Source: Nitrospira sp. (GTDB lineage Bacteria; Nitrospirota; Nitrospiria; Nitrospirales; UBA8639). From it: DNA of 64,000 nt. The number at the start of each line of letters is the position of its first letter. The stretch's first letter is position 1. Where the stretch lies: assembly GCA_024760505.1 (NCBI GenBank), contig CP058931.1:2986001-3050000 (forward strand), given 5' to 3'. Of the stretch, positions 34,853 through 43,820 are shown one piece after another. The notes below the pieces were generated by a model that was not told the DNA's origin, did no database searches, and saw only the letters and a program-made list of their open reading frames with translations. The translations under genes were made by a program, and so were the position numbers.

Positions 34853-36499
34853 ATGGCGGGCATCAGTGACATCTTTAATATCGCGCGTTCCGGAATCCGT
34901 GCTAACCAACAAGGGCTCGCGACCACATCCCATAACATCGCCAACATTAATACCAAAGGCTATTCCAGGCAGGAAGTCGTCCTTGAGACTGCGCGGCCGG
35001 CTGAAGGGACGATTGGGACCGGAGTCCGGGTTGCCGCCATTCGTCAGTCCGTCGATGATTTCCTGGAAAACCAGTTGACCTCCGTCAATGAGGATCTTGG
35101 ATCTATAACCGCCAGAAATAATTACTTGGTTCAAGCGGATGGTATTTTTACCGAAACGGATAATTCCGGACTATCGTTTAGTCTGACGGAGTTTTTCAAT
35201 GCGGTTCGGGATTTGGCGACGAATCCAGAAAGTACCATTCAGCGGACGGTCCTGCTGGCTAAGGGGCAATCCCTCACGGACCAGTTTGTGACGGTGTCTC
35301 AAGGATTAAATCAAATCCGCTTAGATGCTGATGGGGAGATTGCCAGACATGTCGACACTATTAATGGATTGGCAACAAGGATTGCCTCTCTGAATGATGT
35401 CATTTTTAAAACCCAATCCAGTGGACGTGACGCGCTGGATTTACTGGATCAACGAAGGGTCCTCATTAATGATTTGGCGGGTTTGGTCAATATTGAGCAG
35501 GTGCCTCTGAACGATGGCATCGGCATTAATGTCGGAGGCCAACTCTTGGTAGCGGGTAATCACGCCAATGCGCTGTCGACCGAAGCGGACCCGGACAATC
35601 CTCCAATGCATGATGTGACATTTGTGCGCAGTGACGGGAGTGAGTTGTCAATCTCCCACAATATTCATGGAGGACAAATCGGCGGATTACTCGCCCAGCG
35701 TGATGGGGATATGGTGAAATTTCAGGACCAAGTGGATCGATTGGCCGCCGTTTTGATTAATGAATTTAATCAACAACATCAGGCCGGGTATGGCTTAGAT
35801 GGCACCACGAATAATAATTTCTTCTCCACCTTAAGTCCTCAAGCTCCTCTGGCCCATGACCGGAATACGGGAAGTGCCACCGGGAGTTCAGTCACGATTG
35901 CAGATCCCACTCTGGCGACCTTTCAGGGTTATGAGGTGCAGTTTTCCGGGGCCTCTGCCTATTCTGTGGTCAATACGGCGATCGGTGCGACCGTGACATC
36001 TGGTGCGTATACCTCCGGATCGCCACTGAGTTTTGATGGCTTAGATGTCGTGATTAACGGTACGCCGGCTGCCGGGGATGTGTTTTATGTCAATGCTCAA
36101 AAAGGCGCGGCTCAGCAATTTGGTGTGGCCCTCTCGGATACGGATAAGATCGCCGCCGCTTCTACGGTGGCAGGAATTCCCGGAAATAACACCAATGCAT
36201 TAAATCTGGTGGCTATTCATACGAATCGTCACGTGGACCTTGGGAATGTGACACTCAATGATTACCACACTATTACGATTGGAGATGTCGGGAGTGCCAC
36301 CCAGCAATCGACACAGGCGCTACATAGTAAACAGCTTGAAATTGATCAATTGACGGCATTGCGAGAAAGTGTCTCCGGGGTTTCATTGGATGAGGAATTG
36401 ACCAATCTCCTAAGTTTCCAGCGCTCATTCGAAGCCTCAGCCCGGATGATTACGGTAGCGGATGAATTGATGCAGACGATGCTGGCGATGGGTCGCTAA
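34853..36499 (+). CDS. flgK: Hook-filament junction protein FlgK
   Basis: A 548-residue protein joining the hook to the filament. The N-terminus has the rod/hook signature (TSHNIANINTKGYSRQEV) and the C-terminus the flagellin-like motif (LTNLLSFQRSFEASARMITVADELMQTML in part). A central region (~355-415) contains FQGYEVQFSGASAYSVV and LSFDGLDVVINGTPAAGD, which closely resembles a segment of the neighbouring FlgL. AGGAG precedes the start. Confidence 0.95.
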   Translation: MAGISDIFNIARSGIRANQQGLATTSHNIANINTKGYSRQEVVLETARPAEGTIGTGVRVAAIRQSVDDFLENQLTSVNEDLGSITARNNYLVQADGIFTETDNSGLSFSLTEFFNAVRDLATNPESTIQRTVLLAKGQSLTDQFVTVSQGLNQIRLDADGEIARHVDTINGLATRIASLNDVIFKTQSSGRDALDLLDQRRVLINDLAGLVNIEQVPLNDGIGINVGGQLLVAGNHANALSTEADPDNPPMHDVTFVRSDGSELSISHNIHGGQIGGLLAQRDGDMVKFQDQVDRLAAVLINEFNQQHQAGYGLDGTTNNNFFSTLSPQAPLAHDRNTGSATGSSVTIADPTLATFQGYEVQFSGASAYSVVNTAIGATVTSGAYTSGSPLSFDGLDVVINGTPAAGDVFYVNAQKGAAQQFGVALSDTDKIAAASTVAGIPGNNTNALNLVAIHTNRHVDLGNVTLNDYHTITIGDVGSATQQSTQALHSKQLEIDQLTALRESVSGVSLDEELTNLLSFQRSFEASARMITVADELMQTMLAMGR

Positions 36500-36580
36500 C
36501 CTTCTTGATGAGACAACCACCTGAGGGTAAGTCATCATTGATGACCGGTCGAAATCTGTCGGATAAGGACGAACAATCGT

Positions 36581-37732
36581 ATGCGTGTGACTGATCGTCA
36601 ACAGGTTGATGCGCTGCTAAGGGCGATTCAAGGTATTCAGCGAAACATCGGGGATCGCCAGGAACAAATTTCTTCCGGAAAGCGGGTGAATCGCCCATCT
36701 GATGATCCTGCCGCATCCGAACGGATTAATCAGTTTCGAAATGTTCTACGGACCACTGAACATCGTTTGAACACTGTCAATGAAGCCATGGGACGGCTCA
36801 ATTTATCCGATAGCGTCCTGGAGCAGGCTGGGAATACCGTCCAGCGGGCGAAAGAACTGGCGTTGAATATGGCGAGCGACACGAATACGTCCGTGGAGCG
36901 ACGGAATGCGGCTCAGGAAGTTCAGCAACTGATCCTGGGCTTGGCCGGCATTGCCAATACTCAACTTAATGGACGATTTGTGTTCGCCGGCAGTCAAACA
37001 AAAACCGAACCGTTTGTCCCGGTTTCGGCCACGGGATCAGCCAGTATCACCAATGGGGGAGGTGCCAGTGTTGGCGTATCTGTGGCGTCCGCACCGGCAT
37101 TACAACCGGATGCATATCAAATCCAATTTACCTCCTCGACACAATTTGATGTGCTGAATCTGACAACGAATCAGACCGTATCCTCAGGCAATACGTACGC
37201 ATCCGGAGGGACATTCTCGTTTGATGGGTTGGATGTCATCATTACGGATGGTGGTGGGCCCCCTGCCACCGGCGATCAATTTTTTGTACGAGTCGGCTAT
37301 TCTTATCAAGGCGATGGTGCGGGGGTGGAGGTGGAAGTCGGTGATGGTCGGACCGTGGAAAGCAATGTCCCTGGGGACCAAATCTTTTCGGGTCCGACGG
37401 TGGATCTGTTTCAAAATCTTCAGGATTTTCATCAGGCCTTGGTGACCAATGATGTGCCGGGTATTCAAGCGGCCATCGGTCAGTTTGATCCGGCTCTCTC
37501 CCAAGTAAACGATGCCAGGGCTACGATCGGTGCCAGAGTCAATCGATTGGATACCATCAAAGATGGTTTAGACCTGTTGAGTGTGAATACGCAAACCCTC
37601 CGGTCCAATTTTGAGGATGCCGATATCGCCCAAGTGGCTTCTGATTTGGCTACACTACAAAACACGCTTGAAGCGTCGATGAGCACACTGGCGCGTCAAT
37701 TTCAGACGAATTTATTAGATTTCATTAAGTAG
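36581..37732 (+). CDS. flgL: Hook-filament junction protein FlgL
   Basis: A 383-residue flagellin-related protein. The N-terminal D0/D1 region (QEQISSGKRVNRPSDDP) and the C-terminal segment (EASMSTLARQFQTNLLDFI) are typical. The central part (~170-240) carries YQIQFTSSTQFDVLNL and FSFDGLDVIITDGGGPPATGD, homologous to the FlgK insert. It forms the second junction layer with FlgK and ends the flgM-flgN-flgK-flgL set. Confidence 0.94.
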   Translation: MRVTDRQQVDALLRAIQGIQRNIGDRQEQISSGKRVNRPSDDPAASERINQFRNVLRTTEHRLNTVNEAMGRLNLSDSVLEQAGNTVQRAKELALNMASDTNTSVERRNAAQEVQQLILGLAGIANTQLNGRFVFAGSQTKTEPFVPVSATGSASITNGGGASVGVSVASAPALQPDAYQIQFTSSTQFDVLNLTTNQTVSSGNTYASGGTFSFDGLDVIITDGGGPPATGDQFFVRVGYSYQGDGAGVEVEVGDGRTVESNVPGDQIFSGPTVDLFQNLQDFHQALVTNDVPGIQAAIGQFDPALSQVNDARATIGARVNRLDTIKDGLDLLSVNTQTLRSNFEDADIAQVASDLATLQNTLEASMSTLARQFQTNLLDFIK

Positions 37733-37802
37733 GCCGTGAAGGTCTCTTATTTTATTGGACTAAATAGCGTCACTCCCGTGATTGAATAGGTACGAAATCT
37801 TT

Positions 37803-38774
37803 ATGCGAATTCTTGTTGTTGATGATGATCCCCTCACATTGCATATGGTGGTGTATCGATTGCGGCAATGGGGACATGATGTCATTTCCTGTACTGACGG
37901 GGATTCTGCATGGAAGGTGTTAGGACGAGGATCTGTGCCGAATGTGGCGATTGTGGATTGGATCATGCCGGGGCTCAATGGCCCTGAATTGTGTCAAAAA
38001 ATCCGTGGGAGAACCGACTGTCCCTATGTGTATATTGTCATGTTGACGGGGCGGAATAATCCTGAGGATCTCATTGCCGGATTGGACGCTGGTGCAGATG
38101 ATTATCTCACAAAGCCTTTTCATTTAGGGGAATTGGATGCACGGTTACGAGCAGGGAAACGAATTGTCGATTTGCAAAATGAATTGATTTCGGCTCGAGA
38201 AACCCTTCGGATTCAGGCGATGCAAGATCCCTTAACACAAATCCTGAATCATGGCGCCATTGTGGATTCGTTGTTGCGGGAAATTGATCGGGCCCATCGG
38301 GAACAGCAACCCTTGAGTCTCATTCTGGCTGATTTGGATGGATTTAAGAATGTGAATGATTCCTATGGGCATGTTGCGGGCGATCAGGTGCTGGTTGAGG
38401 TCGCAAGACGGATGCGTTTTTGTTTGCGTTCCTATGATGCCATTGGCCGATATGGCGGAGAAGAATTTCTCATGGTGTTGCCCAATAGTGATGCGGCCCA
38501 GGCCGTGCGGCTCGCTGAACGGATTCGAGTGGCGATTTCCCAGAAACCCTTTCGTGTTCACAATACTGATCTAACGGTGACGGTCAGTCAGGGGGTTACG
38601 ACGTGGACCGATCCCTGTCCAATTCCCATTGAGCATTTAATACAATCTGCAGATGGTGTCCTCTATTTAGTCAAAAATAGCGGTCGAAATGGAGTGGAGT
38701 TTGCGCAATTTCATGGGCATGCGGATGAGACCTTTTCGCGCCTCACGAGTTCCCCAACTTCAATGAAGCAATAA
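37803..38774 (+). CDS. Response regulator with diguanylate cyclase (GGDEF) domain
   Basis: About 323 residues: a receiver (1-120, phosphorylation site Asp52 in VDWIMPG) joined to a GGDEF domain (~160-320). The active-site motif is GGEEF (218-222), which is catalytically competent in the family, and an inhibitory-site RxxD motif (Arg209-Asp212) lies five residues before it. It should make cyclic di-GMP when phosphorylated. The ATG at 37803 is chosen; a TTG at 37782 is possible. It ends two bases before a hybrid kinase that could be its phosphodonor. Confidence 0.93.
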   Translation: MRILVVDDDPLTLHMVVYRLRQWGHDVISCTDGDSAWKVLGRGSVPNVAIVDWIMPGLNGPELCQKIRGRTDCPYVYIVMLTGRNNPEDLIAGLDAGADDYLTKPFHLGELDARLRAGKRIVDLQNELISARETLRIQAMQDPLTQILNHGAIVDSLLREIDRAHREQQPLSLILADLDGFKNVNDSYGHVAGDQVLVEVARRMRFCLRSYDAIGRYGGEEFLMVLPNSDAAQAVRLAERIRVAISQKPFRVHNTDLTVTVSQGVTTWTDPCPIPIEHLIQSADGVLYLVKNSGRNGVEFAQFHGHADETFSRLTSSPTSMKQ

Positions 38775-38776
38775 TT

Positions 38777-41131
38777 ATGGCTTCCATTCTTGTGATTAAT
38801 GATGATCCGGTCCAACTCCACCTCCTTGCGAGTTGGCTTGAGAAGGATTACTTTGTGGTCAATCGTTTCGTCTGTTCTGAAGAGGCCTGGCGGTGGCTCC
38901 AAGAAGGTAATGTGCCAGATGTCATTGTGCTTGATCTTCATATGCCGGGAATTAGCGGATGGCGTTTTTGCGAATTATTGCATTCGTTCTTTGGGTCGAC
39001 ACAGGCGGTGCCCCCTGTCCTTGCCGTTTCGGCCACGTATACCGGAATCGATGCTCAAGACATTTTAAAGGATCTTGGGGCCTCCGCCTTTCTTGCCCTC
39101 CCGACGGATCCGCAACGCTTTCGTCAACAGGTCTGCCAGCTGGTAGAAAGTCCTCCAAGTCCCCAGCGTCCACAGATCTGGATGGTTTCGGCTGACAATT
39201 CAGCCATTCAAGGGATTCATCACCTCTTCGTTGAACGGGGGTGGCGTGTGGTGGAATGGGAAGCGGGAAAGCAGGTTCAGGTAGCGGTGAATCTTGTCGT
39301 CCCGGATATTATCCTCATTGACGATCCTCTGCCGGATACGACAAGCGAGGAGTTCGGGATTTGGTGCAAAGGTCAATTTCCACAGGCCATGTGTATTGTC
39401 CTTGGACATGAATCTATGGCAGGAAGATCTCTTCCTGAGGCGATCCATGTCGATGCGTATCTACCAAAAGCGTGCGATCCGTTCAATATCATTTCATTGG
39501 GTGAAAAATGGCGCTGGGAACGCGCATTCTCTCGAGTGGAGCATTTACTGGATATCCGCACTGATGATTTACGCGAATCTGAAGCTCAATTCAGGGAGCT
39601 GTTTGAAACGCTTCCGGATATATTGGTGATATATGATCATCGAGGAATAATTTCCCACGTCAATTCCCTCGGAGCACAACAATTAGGGTATCGCCCGCCT
39701 GTCTTGATGGGGAAAGCCTTTTCGTTAATCAAACCTGAGTCAGCAGACGCGGAATCCAGTTCTACGGCGTCAAGCCCTGCCCGCGGGGGTCGGAGATGGG
39801 AGGAGACATTCCTTCGGCAAAAAAACGGTAGCAATCTTCCAGTAGAGATGCTGGAACGAATGGTTCAGTTTCAAGGCCAACGTCAAACTCTTTTCATTGC
39901 CCGCGATTTGACGGCACGAAAGCACATGGAGGAAGAGAAATCTGCCCTTGAACATCAGTTGCGGCAGGTTCAAAAAATGGAAGCTATCGGTCGACTGGCC
40001 TCAGGGGTTGCACACGATATGAATAATACGTTAACGGCAATTATGGCCCATGCAAGTTTGTTGAAGATACAGGATAAAGCTGGGACCCCCTTGTGGACAG
40101 CGGGTGATGTCATCGAGAAAGCCGTTCGTCGGGGGAAGGAATTGACTTCCCAGCTCCTGGGGTATGCCAGGCAGGGCAAGCATCATCATGTAACTGTGGA
40201 TACCCATGAAGTGATTCAGGAAGTGATGAGCCTGCTCGGAAGAACGATCCATAAAATGATCACATTTCGAGCGGATCTGTCGGCTACGAGGTCTCATGTG
40301 GTAGGGGATCCTAACCAGCTCTATCAGATTCTCATGAATCTAGGCGTCAATGCCTGTGATGCAATGGGTGAACGTGGGGAATTGCTCGTGCAGACTTCGA
40401 ATGAAACGGTAACACCGGATTATGCCTCACGTGTCCCGGGATTGTGCGCAGGTAAATATGTGTTGATTCGGGTTACGGATACCGGGACGGGGATGTCACT
40501 AGAGACTCAACGACATATTTTTGAGCCATTTTTTACCACGAAAGAGCAAGGGCAGGGAACTGGAATGGGATTGGCGATGGTGTATGGTATCGTCAAAAAT
40601 CATCACGGATATATCGGAGTGACGAGTTCTCCTGGGTGTGGAACGACCATGGCTGTCTATCTTCCGGATGCACCGTGTGCGACTTTCAAGACCAGATCGA
40701 ATCAGAGGACGGAGCCTTCTCACGGGACCGGACATATTTTAGTGGTGGATGATGAGAAGGATGTGGGAGAAGCCGCTCAGGCCATACTGGAATATCTCGG
40801 CTATCAGGTGACGGTTGTGTTGAATGGGAAGGGGGCCGTGGACATTTGTCAGGACTTGACGATTCCTGTGGATGTTGTGCTGTTGGATATGGTGATGCCT
40901 GTAATGTCGGGGGCGGCATGTTTTGAAGAATTGCGAAGGATTCGACCAGATCTCAAGGTCATTCTCTGTACGGGCTATGACCGGAACCATGCTGTACAAG
41001 ATTTATTCAATCAAGGTGTCATTGGGTTTATTCAAAAACCATATGATATTGACGAATTGGCTCATGCCTGTCAGGTTGTCCTGAAATATGACAATCGGGT
41101 CGAAACCTGTGGTACGGGGAAGACCCGCTAA
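38777..41131 (+). CDS. Hybrid histidine kinase (REC-REC-PAS-HisKA-HATPase-REC)
   Basis: A 784-residue cytoplasmic sensor kinase. An N-terminal receiver (VIVLDLHMPGISG) is followed by a receiver-like segment, then a PAS domain (~270-390), HisKA with His413 (ASGVAHDMNNTLTAI), HATPase (NLGVNACDAM, DTGTGMS, GTGMGLAMVYGI) and a C-terminal receiver (VVLLDMVMPVMSG, aspartate near 702). It is coupled to the diguanylate cyclase gene (two-base gap), suggesting one signalling unit that adjusts cyclic di-GMP in relation to motility; the stimulus is unknown. Confidence 0.9.
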   Translation: MASILVINDDPVQLHLLASWLEKDYFVVNRFVCSEEAWRWLQEGNVPDVIVLDLHMPGISGWRFCELLHSFFGSTQAVPPVLAVSATYTGIDAQDILKDLGASAFLALPTDPQRFRQQVCQLVESPPSPQRPQIWMVSADNSAIQGIHHLFVERGWRVVEWEAGKQVQVAVNLVVPDIILIDDPLPDTTSEEFGIWCKGQFPQAMCIVLGHESMAGRSLPEAIHVDAYLPKACDPFNIISLGEKWRWERAFSRVEHLLDIRTDDLRESEAQFRELFETLPDILVIYDHRGIISHVNSLGAQQLGYRPPVLMGKAFSLIKPESADAESSSTASSPARGGRRWEETFLRQKNGSNLPVEMLERMVQFQGQRQTLFIARDLTARKHMEEEKSALEHQLRQVQKMEAIGRLASGVAHDMNNTLTAIMAHASLLKIQDKAGTPLWTAGDVIEKAVRRGKELTSQLLGYARQGKHHHVTVDTHEVIQEVMSLLGRTIHKMITFRADLSATRSHVVGDPNQLYQILMNLGVNACDAMGERGELLVQTSNETVTPDYASRVPGLCAGKYVLIRVTDTGTGMSLETQRHIFEPFFTTKEQGQGTGMGLAMVYGIVKNHHGYIGVTSSPGCGTTMAVYLPDAPCATFKTRSNQRTEPSHGTGHILVVDDEKDVGEAAQAILEYLGYQVTVVLNGKGAVDICQDLTIPVDVVLLDMVMPVMSGAACFEELRRIRPDLKVILCTGYDRNHAVQDLFNQGVIGFIQKPYDIDELAHACQVVLKYDNRVETCGTGKTR

Positions 41132-41218
41132 GCATAGATTTTGTTGAGAGGGAACTCGTGGGGAGGCTCACTTCAGCATCAAGACAAAAACATTGACCTA
41201 TGTGGAGAACATCCCAAC

Positions 41219-41695
41219 ATGAAAATTCAGACTAGTCGGTTCGGTATGCTGGAAGTGTCTGATGACACGCTTTTAACGTTCCCATTTGGCCTCGTAGGGT
41301 TCCCAGCTTTCCGACGGTATGTGGTGCTTGACCCGCCAGAGGATGCCGATTATCGGTGGTTCCAATCCGTGGATGAACCAAGCTTAGCTTTTGTGATTAT
41401 GGACGTGCATCTTTTGCAGCCGGATTTTCGCACCAACCTATCCGAAGAAGGACTGGCGGAACTCGCTATGACTCCGACCGATTCAATTTCCATCATGGCC
41501 GTCGTCACGATCCCCTCTGATCAGCCTGATCAGGCCACTGCGAATCTTCGTGCCCCTCTTGTCGTGAATGAACGAACCAGACACGGGAAACAACTGATTC
41601 TCCATGAATCAATCCCCTTGCGCTATCCATTATTTCAAGATTCTACCCAGTACCAATCTTATTCCGGGGTGGCGAGAGAGGCCGCATCGGTGTAA
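41219..41695 (+). CDS. fliW: FliW flagellar assembly factor
   Basis: A 158-residue protein typical of FliW (TFPFGLVGFPAFRRYVVL, FQSVDEPSLAFVIMD, ANLRAPLVVN). FliW binds CsrA and flagellin and relieves CsrA repression of flagellin translation when flagellin is exported. ATG 41219 after GGAGA fits the family N-terminus (MKIQTSRFG); the frame is open from 41141. It is directly upstream of csrA, as in many bacteria. Confidence 0.95.
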   Translation: MKIQTSRFGMLEVSDDTLLTFPFGLVGFPAFRRYVVLDPPEDADYRWFQSVDEPSLAFVIMDVHLLQPDFRTNLSEEGLAELAMTPTDSISIMAVVTIPSDQPDQATANLRAPLVVNERTRHGKQLILHESIPLRYPLFQDSTQYQSYSGVAREAASV

Positions 41696-41803
41696 TGAAT
41701 GTACGCACACCACCGGACCACAGGGCCAACGGGTTTAATGCGTTTATGATGTCAGGACGTTTCTTCTTCACGTGATTTTTACCTCAAAGCCAAGGAAGGC
41801 ACC

Positions 41804-42049
41804 ATGCTCATACTCACCAGAAAAATTGATGAAGCCATTCGTGTAGGAGATGACATTCGCATTGTTCTCGTCCAAATTAAAGGCGGGCAAGTGCGACTCG
41901 GGATTGAATGTCCGTCGCATGTCCGTGTACTTCGTGAAGAATTATATGAAGCCGTCCGTCAAGAAAATCTGAATGCCGTATCCTCGGATCCGAAGCATTT
42001 GGCTCACCTCCCCAGACCGAAAAAGCCGCCGGTTAAACCTACCGAATAA
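41804..42049 (+). CDS. csrA: CsrA translational regulator
   Basis: An 81-residue RNA-binding protein (MLILTRKIDEAIRVGDDIRI, then QVRLGIECPSHVRVLREELYEAV) that binds GGA motifs in leader RNAs, chiefly of flagellin. A lysine/proline-rich tail (~60-81) is longer than in minimal CsrA. AAGGAAGG precedes the start. Paired with fliW; flagellin itself is not in this window. Confidence 0.96.
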   Translation: MLILTRKIDEAIRVGDDIRIVLVQIKGGQVRLGIECPSHVRVLREELYEAVRQENLNAVSSDPKHLAHLPRPKKPPVKPTE

Positions 42050-42890
42050 ACCTAATTAGATCAGGCTTGTGTTCTTCGTCATGTGTGGCGATTCCTCATT
42101 GGGTCAATCCAGTTCATTCTGAACTCCGCCTAAACATATGCACCCTGCCATTGTGGCAGGGACCGGCAAAACCGGTGCTTCAGTGGGCTCGGTTAAGAGG
42201 GTGGGTCATCGCTGGGAATACCATCCCCAACCGAGACCGTGGTTGTTGGGATAACCATCTGCGGGCGCCCGATGAGCGAATCTATTCTCATCGCCTGCAA
42301 CGCATTTGCTCTGTGGCTGCGCCAAGACTTCATTTGCGGCCTTCCTTCAGGCCGGACCATTTCCTCTGAAACGTTTGCGTATCCTCTGGGCAGTAGTGCT
42401 ATCCGTCTTACCCCAGGGAGATCTTCAGGGATTTCATCACCCAAGGAGGGGAACTCCCTTACAGTGTCGGAGATCGTGCTAACCCACCGGAAGCCAGTAC
42501 GGGGATGGATTCTCCATGGGCCTTGTTTGAAAGAGGATTGAGGATCATCGTCGCACGAATAGGTCGTATTCGGTTTTATTCCATAGCGGCATAAAGGCCA
42601 TGTCTCAATGTGGTCTCACCGGTTTCTTCAGTCCTGCGATCAATCAGCGTTTCCCTTGCTAGGCAAAAAATTCCGAGTTTGTCAGCAATGAATTCCTAGT
42701 AGGTAAAAGTTTTTCGCATGACCTGGAATTTGCCAGCATTGGGAGCTGGATCCCGTCTGTTGTAACTTGAACTGCATGGCATAAAACTTGAACTTCTTAA
42801 CATCGTATAAAGAAGTCGTGAAGCTCTTCACGGTCTGTGAGGCATGTTCTGAAACCGGTCATCGAGGCAGAGGGATAATCGCAAAAAATA
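42050..42890. other. Long intergenic region between csrA and the glycan island
   Basis: About 840 bases without a supported gene. Short frames on both strands (42067-42369, 42239-42541, 42193-42444) lack binding sites and family resemblance. Two tandem hairpins occur at 42144-42160 (7-base stem, 3-base loop) and 42162-42176 (5-base stem), separated by GGGA. This region must hold the promoter of the island; I find no strong match. A sigma-54-like TGGCAT-N5-TTGAA at 42777 lacks the essential GC. Confidence 0.4.
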
Positions 42891-43820
42891 ATGGAAAATT
42901 CTCAAAAATTTTGTGAATTGTTCTTTCAGGCGCTTCGTATACGCCTGGTGGAAGAACGGATCATCGAATTATATCCTGGCGATGCTATTCAAAGTCCGGT
43001 GCATTTATCGATTGGACAGGAGGCTGTTGCTGTAGGGGCATGTCGGGATTTAAAAAAAACAGATCTGGTCTTTTGTACCTATCGTAGCCATGCTTTTTAT
43101 CTGGCTAAAGGGGGAAGTTTGGGGGAAATGTTTGCCGAACTATATGGAAAAGTTACCGGGTGTGCGCGAGGAAAGGCCGGTTCGATGCATTTAGCGGCAC
43201 CCGAGGTAGGGTTGATGGGTGCCTCGGCTGTGGTGGCCAGTACAATCCCTCATGCCGTGGGAGCGGCCCTGGCGGCGAAACGGTTGGGGCATGATCAGGT
43301 GGTGGTTGGTGTGTTTGGAGACGGAGCCACGGAAGAAGGCGTCTATCACGAATCATTGAACTTCGCGGTTCTTCATCGCTTACCCGTGATATTTCTGTGT
43401 GAGAATAACGGATTAGCCGTGCATTCATCACAAAAATCCAGACAGGGGTACGATATTCTTGACCATGCACGATCATATGGTCTTCCGGTGTACCACATTG
43501 CCGAGGGATATGATTTTGTGAAGGTGGCGGACATGATGTCAGACATTATTCAACGTGTTCGGTTAACCCGAGAACCGGTATTTGTGGAGATTCGGACCTA
43601 TCGGTACAAAGAGCATGTCGGGCCTGGCGAAGACTTCATGTGTGGCTATCGCCAACCTGAAGAGTGGTTGGTTTGGAAACGACAGGATCCTCTCGAACAG
43701 TATGGGAACCTAGTCGAAACGTTTCGCCCAGCCATCCTGAAAGAAATAGACGAAGCGGTACATTTTGCCATGAGCAGTCCATTTCCCTCAGCTGAGGAAT
43801 TACTTCGCGATGTTGTGTAA
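42891..43820 (+). CDS. E1-alpha-like thiamine-diphosphate dehydrogenase/decarboxylase subunit
   Basis: A 309-residue homologue of the alpha subunit of pyruvate or acetoin dehydrogenase E1. The thiamine-diphosphate motif is clear (GDGATEEGVYHES ... ENNGLAVH), as is the substrate-side region (GSMHLAAPEVGLMGASAVV). No E2 or E3 genes are nearby, so it probably does not feed a classic dehydrogenase complex. In a sugar island, the alpha/beta pair more likely transfers a two-carbon or acyl unit from a keto acid to a sugar intermediate (inferred). Its stop overlaps the beta-subunit gene. No clear ribosome binding site precedes the ATG. Confidence 0.85.
   Translation: MENSQKFCELFFQALRIRLVEERIIELYPGDAIQSPVHLSIGQEAVAVGACRDLKKTDLVFCTYRSHAFYLAKGGSLGEMFAELYGKVTGCARGKAGSMHLAAPEVGLMGASAVVASTIPHAVGAALAAKRLGHDQVVVGVFGDGATEEGVYHESLNFAVLHRLPVIFLCENNGLAVHSSQKSRQGYDILDHARSYGLPVYHIAEGYDFVKVADMMSDIIQRVRLTREPVFVEIRTYRYKEHVGPGEDFMCGYRQPEEWLVWKRQDPLEQYGNLVETFRPAILKEIDEAVHFAMSSPFPSAEELLRDVV

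Noticed and set aside
42067..42541. Short frames on both strands in the csrA to E1-alpha gap
   Set aside because: They overlap one another in different frames, lack binding sites and resemble no family.
42777..42792. Sigma-54-like TGGCAT-N5-TTGAA before the glycan island
   Set aside because: The -12 element has GA instead of the nearly invariant GC, so it is not a credible sigma-54 site.
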